A stretch of DNA of 64,000 nucleotides from Bradyrhizobium sp. RD5-C2 (lineage in GTDB: Bacteria; Pseudomonadota; Alphaproteobacteria; Rhizobiales; Xanthobacteraceae), in the NCBI RefSeq assembly GCF_019972155.1, contig NZ_BOVL01000008.1, forward strand, positions 47,380 through 111,379, given 5' to 3'. Position 1 is the first letter of the stretch; each line of letters starts with the position of its first letter. The position numbers were made by a program, and so were the translations under genes. Shown piece by piece: positions 61,010 to 64,000 of this stretch. The notes beneath the pieces are model-generated. The model had not been told where the DNA came from and made no database searches. It saw only the letters and a list, made by a program, of their open reading frames with translations.

Positions 61010-61075
61010 TTGAAATCACCTCGATTCTGCTGTGTCGAGGCGGCGCCGGTTGCGCGAGCCTCTACCCTAGACAGC

Positions 61076-61104
61076 AAAAAGCCGCCCCGTTTCCGGAGCG
61101 GCTT
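61076..61104 (-). terminator. Terminator after the major capsid gene
   Basis: On the minus strand AGCCGCTCC and GGGGCGGCT form a stem around GGAAAC, followed by TTTTTG. It ends the capsid message. Confidence 0.85.
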
Positions 61105-61126
61105 CTCTTGCAATGCCGGCGCGCGA

Positions 61127-62449
61127 TCAGGGCCGCGTCGCAAGCGCCACGAAATGCGACTTGCTGTTGTTGCCCTTCGCCGGCGGGATCGGCTTGGACA
61201 GATAAGGCTGCCCGCCGACACGGAAGATCCAGCGGAAGGCCGTCAGGTTCTGGTCGAAGTAGAGGTGGATCGACGCGGCAAAGTCGATGCCGCCGCCCTG
61301 TTTCGTCGCCAGAGCGTAACCGGAGAGATCGGCCAGGACGAGGTCGCCAGCGGTGCCGACCGTCTGGCAATGCTCGTTGAAGGACAGCTGCTCGCCGAGC
61401 AGAATGCCTCCCTTGCGGATCGCACCACCGGACAGCGCCTGGTTGATCGGCAGCCAGGCCGCGTTGTTGCCGATCGTCATGGTGCCGAGCTGCGGAATGG
61501 TGTCGCGGTTGGCCAGCCATTGCGGGCTGCCGCCCGGCATCTCGAACAGCCGCGCCATCATCTTCAGGACGTTGGCGGTCACGATCGTACCCGTGGCTTG
61601 GCCGGCTTCGGCCGCCACGGTGATCAGCGCCGGCGAATTCATGAAGCCGAGCGGCTTGCCGTTGCCGTCACCGTTGACAACGCCCTCAAACGCCTTCCAG
61701 CGGATCGCGCGGGCCGCCTGCGTCAGGATGCGGTTCTGCAACCGCGGCGCGTCGTCGAGGATCTCCTGCGTCGCGAGGACGAAGGCATACAGCTCGTGCA
61801 GCTGCATGATGGTCGGCGTGAGCGCGGCCTTGGTGGCGATCATCTGCGAGCCTTCCGAGCGCCAGGCCGCCTGGACGCCGGCCGCGCCCCAGGGCGTGGT
61901 CTCGTCCTTCACGATGCCAACCGTGTTGCCCTGCGTCGGCTCTGGATTGCAGAAGCCAAGCAGGTCGTTGTCGTCGAACACCAGCGACCAGATCTGCTCG
62001 CGCCACTCGGTCGGGACGAGAATGCCCTCACCGCTGGAGCCCTGGTTCTGCTGGTAACCGCTCGCCGCAGCGGCAAAGCGCGGGTCAGCAACGCCGTTGA
62101 CCTGCAGATTGCGCACGGAGACGGCAAACTCGGCCAGGCTTTTGAAGCCCGCCGTCCGCGCCGGGTCGGTATCGTTGACGACGGTCGCCAGCGCCGGGCC
62201 GCCGAGTGCCGTCGAGCCGAACAACGAGGCGCGGCGGAGTTTCTTCTCCTCAACCGCTATCTGCTTGTCCAGCTCGGCGACTTCGGCCTCGAGCGCGTCG
62301 ACTTTGGACTCGAGTTCGCCAACCTGCGCGGTCTCGGCCTCGGTCAGAGTAGGCTTGCCCTGCAGCGCGTTGAGCTGCTCGAGCACGGTTTTGCCATCTT
62401 TCGCTTTGTTGGCGCGGGCCTGGCGCAGCTGCTTGATGTCCACTCGCAT
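61127..62449 (-). CDS. HK97-family major capsid protein
   Basis: The 440-aa product has an N-terminal coiled coil (about 1-75; VGELESKVDALEAEVAELDK) that acts as internal scaffold, and a capsid domain with GEGILVPTEWREQIWSLVFD, LYAFVLATQEILDD and GNGKPLGFMNS. The linker near residue 100-120 would be the protease cut site. AAGGAG precedes the ATG. Portal, protease and terminase genes normally lie just upstream, but none is seen to the window edge. Confidence 0.92.
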   Translation of the reverse strand: MRVDIKQLRQARANKAKDGKTVLEQLNALQGKPTLTEAETAQVGELESKVDALEAEVAELDKQIAVEEKKLRRASLFGSTALGGPALATVVNDTDPARTAGFKSLAEFAVSVRNLQVNGVADPRFAAAASGYQQNQGSSGEGILVPTEWREQIWSLVFDDNDLLGFCNPEPTQGNTVGIVKDETTPWGAAGVQAAWRSEGSQMIATKAALTPTIMQLHELYAFVLATQEILDDAPRLQNRILTQAARAIRWKAFEGVVNGDGNGKPLGFMNSPALITVAAEAGQATGTIVTANVLKMMARLFEMPGGSPQWLANRDTIPQLGTMTIGNNAAWLPINQALSGGAIRKGGILLGEQLSFNEHCQTVGTAGDLVLADLSGYALATKQGGGIDFAASIHLYFDQNLTAFRWIFRVGGQPYLSKPIPPAKGNNSKSHFVALATRP

Positions 62450-62657
62450 GGATCTGTGACTCCTTGTTGGTTGTGTGGTTTGCCTGGACGGAGAAAGAGC
62501 CCGCGTTCCCGCTGTCCAGGCGACGGCGCGGGTCGAGCAACTCAGGAACTGAAGCGGGAAAGCGGCGCGTGATCGACGCCACCATGGAACAGCATTACGT
62601 CTGAGAAATCTCGGAACGAAACGGCTCCCCCAGTCCTTCTTTCCAAGGAGGACGCCT
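62450..62657. other. Prophage/host-like boundary
   Basis: No gene recognised. Phage sequence upstream of the capsid gene stops here; a minus-strand frame overlapping the capsid gene (62250-62585) looks like a shadow or a remnant. Confidence 0.4.
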
Positions 62658-62915
62658 ATGACTGCTCAAACAAGACAAGCCGCGTGTGCGTTTGCTTGGC
62701 GGAACTACTTGCTGGTTAACAACGGCATCAACGAGAACGACAAGAGGCGTTCCGCCCTCGATCGCTATGTCACTGATCTCTGCGATTCAGGCGGCTATGA
62801 TTTCGATCTCTTACAAATTGCGGCAGTAACCTACTTGAAAACTCTAGACGAACTGCACGACGACCGAAGTGCGAGACTCGTCGCAGATCGCGCCTTGGCC
62901 AAATGTTTGGAATGA
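62658..62915 (+). CDS. Small hypothetical protein (plus-strand island 3)
   Basis: The 85-aa product (MTAQTRQAACAFAWRNYLLV) continues NGINENDKRRSALDRYVTDL and YLKTLDELHDDRSARLVADR. It looks like a small soluble helical protein. AAGGAGGACGCC precedes the ATG. Similar short proteins occur in Bradyrhizobium; role unknown. Confidence 0.75.
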   Translation: MTAQTRQAACAFAWRNYLLVNNGINENDKRRSALDRYVTDLCDSGGYDFDLLQIAAVTYLKTLDELHDDRSARLVADRALAKCLE

Positions 62916-62973
62916 CGCAGTGCGTGACCGATCTTCGTCTTTTTCCCGACAACCAATCGAAGGAGCAAACCGC

Positions 62974-63204
62974 ATGACAGACGAGATGAACAACGCAACC
63001 CGCCTTCTCCAGGAACCGCAAAAGCGTATGGCGGCAGCGACAACGATCGGCATGAGTGCCTTGAAGCCCATGCTGCATTTTCAGGTCTCAATGCTGAGGA
63101 TGTGGGCTGATACCCTTGAGAGATTCACCGGCAATTACGAGAATGGGCTGGACGAAACCGCGACCGCCATCAAGGAACAGGCAGACAAGCAACGCGCCGC
63201 GTAA
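62974..63204 (+). CDS. Phasin-like small protein
   Basis: The 76-aa product (MTDEMNNATRLLQEPQKRMA) has an amphipathic helix of phasin type (MLHFQVSMLRMWADTLERFT, NGLDETATAIKEQADKQRAA). Phasins coat polyhydroxyalkanoate granules; this one is shorter than usual (about 110 aa or more), so the assignment is tentative. AAGGAGC precedes the ATG. Confidence 0.65.
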   Translation: MTDEMNNATRLLQEPQKRMAAATTIGMSALKPMLHFQVSMLRMWADTLERFTGNYENGLDETATAIKEQADKQRAA

Positions 63205-63476
63205 ATCAGCGCGAACGCACTTAGTCGAATGCTCGCGCCAATCACCGGCGCGAGCTCCGCGGCCGATCTGAGTGCTCTCGGCCTGCGGTGCTGACCCCCG
63301 TCGGGAAAATGTGGCAATAAATTTAGACTTGATTCACATATATCAGTTGACGACGCGCACGCCTGATTCGATGATCCGGCTACCGGGCAAGCTGATGTTT
63401 CATTAAGAAAAGCTTTTAGACCCGGTAAGGCCGTTATTTTGAGGCAAGCGCGGTCCGAGACAGCATTAGGAAAAGG

Positions 63477-63517
63477 AACGGCCTCAGCGTGGCGATACGC
63501 TGGGGCCGTTCTTTTTT
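63477..63517 (+). terminator. Terminator hairpin 1 of tandem array
   Basis: AACGGCCTCAGCG (63477-63489) pairs with CGCTGGGGCCGTT (63498-63510) over 13 bp with one G-U, loop of eight, then CTTTTTT. Its stem is nearly the same as in the two following hairpins. No coding gene ends here. Confidence 0.85.
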
Positions 63518-63579
63518 CGGGAACAAGTGGCAAGTTTCGCTGTTAAAGAGACGGTCGTGTTGAGGAGCGGGACGACAAG

Positions 63580-63622
63580 CGGCCTCAGTGCTCTCCCCGG
63601 GGCACTGGGGCCGTTCATTTTT
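63580..63622 (+). terminator. Terminator hairpin 2 of tandem array
   Basis: CGGCCTCAGTGC (63580-63591) pairs with GCACTGGGGCCG (63602-63613), followed by TTCATTTTT. The inner stem differs from hairpin 1 (GTGC/GCAC against GCG/CGC) but pairing is kept. Confidence 0.85.
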
Positions 63623-63624
63623 GA

Positions 63625-63715
63625 GCTGGCACTTTCTGCATATACGGGACGTTTGTGGGGCTATCAACTTCTTGCAGGAACGAAGCGCGTTCGCTGGCAC
63701 TTAATGCATATCCGG
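63625..63715 (+). repeat. Pair of 23-bp direct repeats
   Basis: GCTGGCACTT-NN-TGCATAT-N-CGG occurs at 63625-63647 and 63693-63715 (20 of 23 positions equal), between hairpins 2 and 3. It could be a promoter or operator repeated with the RNA units. Confidence 0.6.
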
Positions 63716-63759
63716 CGCCGTCCTAGGCGGCGCAGGATGACGACCAAAGTGGGAAAACT

Positions 63760-63796
63760 CGGCCCCAGCTTGCCCCCCTCGCTGGGGCCGTTTCTT
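63760..63796 (+). terminator. Terminator hairpin 3 of tandem array
   Basis: CGGCCCCAGC (63760-63769) pairs with GCTGGGGCCG (63781-63790), then TTTCTTCG. The stem is a perfect variant of those of hairpins 1 and 2. Confidence 0.8.
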
Positions 63797-63823
63797 CGCT
63801 GGTTTCGCCAACTGCAACGACGT

Positions 63824-64000
63824 TTACTGCCTCGCAGCGAACTTGCGTAGCAGCTGTGCGCCCTTCCACAGCTCCATGGAATGTCTGTCCACTAAATCCT
63901 GGACCCGCTGGATAGCGTCTGCGTCGCTCGCGCAGTGCAGGTCGACCCGGCTCAAAATGCGATCGTCCCGGCCTATCGCGTAGGCGCGGTAGAGTGTCGG
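63824..64000 (-). CDS. Small conserved hypothetical protein, 5' end outside window
   Basis: The last 58 codons run TLYRAYAIGRDDRILSRVDL then HCASDADAIQRVQDLVDRHS and end WKGAQLLRKFAARQ. This is a frequent rhizobial short protein pattern (YRAY-x-IGRDG, HC-x-DD, VELW-G). The N-terminus lies beyond 64000. Function unknown. Confidence 0.75.
   Translation of the reverse strand, partial: PTLYRAYAIGRDDRILSRVDLHCASDADAIQRVQDLVDRHSMELWKGAQLLRKFAARQ

Noticed and set aside
61010..62572. A 520-codon plus-strand frame
   Set aside because: It is antisense to the major capsid protein and has a shadow-type composition.
63627..63642. Sigma-54-like TGGCAC...TGCA
   Set aside because: The spacing between GG and GC is eight bases, not the required ten.
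1..64000. CRISPR array, rRNA genes, insertion-sequence transposase, replication origin
   Set aside because: I looked for regularly spaced repeats, rRNA sequence, transposase motifs and origin-like clusters and saw none.

Overview
The window looks like a chromosome segment of a Bradyrhizobium-type alphaproteobacterium (Nitrobacteraceae). The evidence is the high-GC codon use, the genus-type palindromic repeats, a ROSE RNA thermometer in front of a small heat-shock gene, and many short proteins of kinds common in that group. This assignment rests on recognition only; no search was run.

Region 1 (1-13.4 kb) is ordinary metabolism. It holds a truncated ilvD, a PilZ-PAS-PAS-GGDEF protein, and a minus-strand leucine/isovalerate degradation operon (ivd, mccB, mccA, HMG-CoA lyase). 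A TetR-Lrp pair diverges from ivd across a region with two related operator-like sites, each lying on a predicted -10. An NDUFS4-like complex I subunit, OpgC and a double-VOC protein follow.

Region 2 (13.5-19.8 kb) is the most interesting protein-coding part: a compact thiazole/oxazole-modified peptide (TOMM/LAP) cluster. A 134-aa precursor with 14 cysteines in a Gly/Cys/Arg-rich C-terminus is followed by a hairpin, a fused leader-binding/YcaO cyclodehydratase and a SagB-type azoline dehydrogenase. A NodU/CmcH-type carbamoyltransferase converges on the cluster. The precursor leader also resembles a secretion signal, and no dedicated exporter or peptidase is visible.

Region 3 (20-31 kb) is a mosaic of small housekeeping and stress genes (cyclase, tRNA-Pro, DUF192, double cold-shock protein, Sir2, GrlR-like, glyoxalase I, GST, PilZ) and very short ORFs with good ribosome binding sites. 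Three dispersed copies of one 71-nt element (21.75, 27.32 and 30.63 kb) share a TTGMAC box at fixed distance and show compensatory changes in a stem. They are very probably a multicopy small RNA family; Rfam RF00519 is one candidate.

Region 4 (31.6-38.6 kb) starts with a tyrosine integrase. It carries a convergent tungstate-type tupA/tupB pair without an ATPase gene, a single-domain response regulator, a ROSE-controlled Hsp20 and a string of small proteins.

Region 5 (38.6-62.5 kb) is a minus-strand siphovirus-like prophage block: HK97-type capsid, connector and neck genes, tail tube, a tail-assembly chaperone with a textbook -1 slippery site, tape measure, tail tip, fibre, and an endolysin-Rz/Rz1 lysis cassette. 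Terminase, portal and protease are not seen. Two islands of plus-strand, host-like small genes (41.1-42.1 and 49.2-50.3 kb) interrupt it, and a third lies beyond the capsid gene (62.6-63.2 kb). The last 600 bases carry three successive terminator hairpins with nearly the same stem, which look like a tandem small-RNA array, and then a truncated gene.
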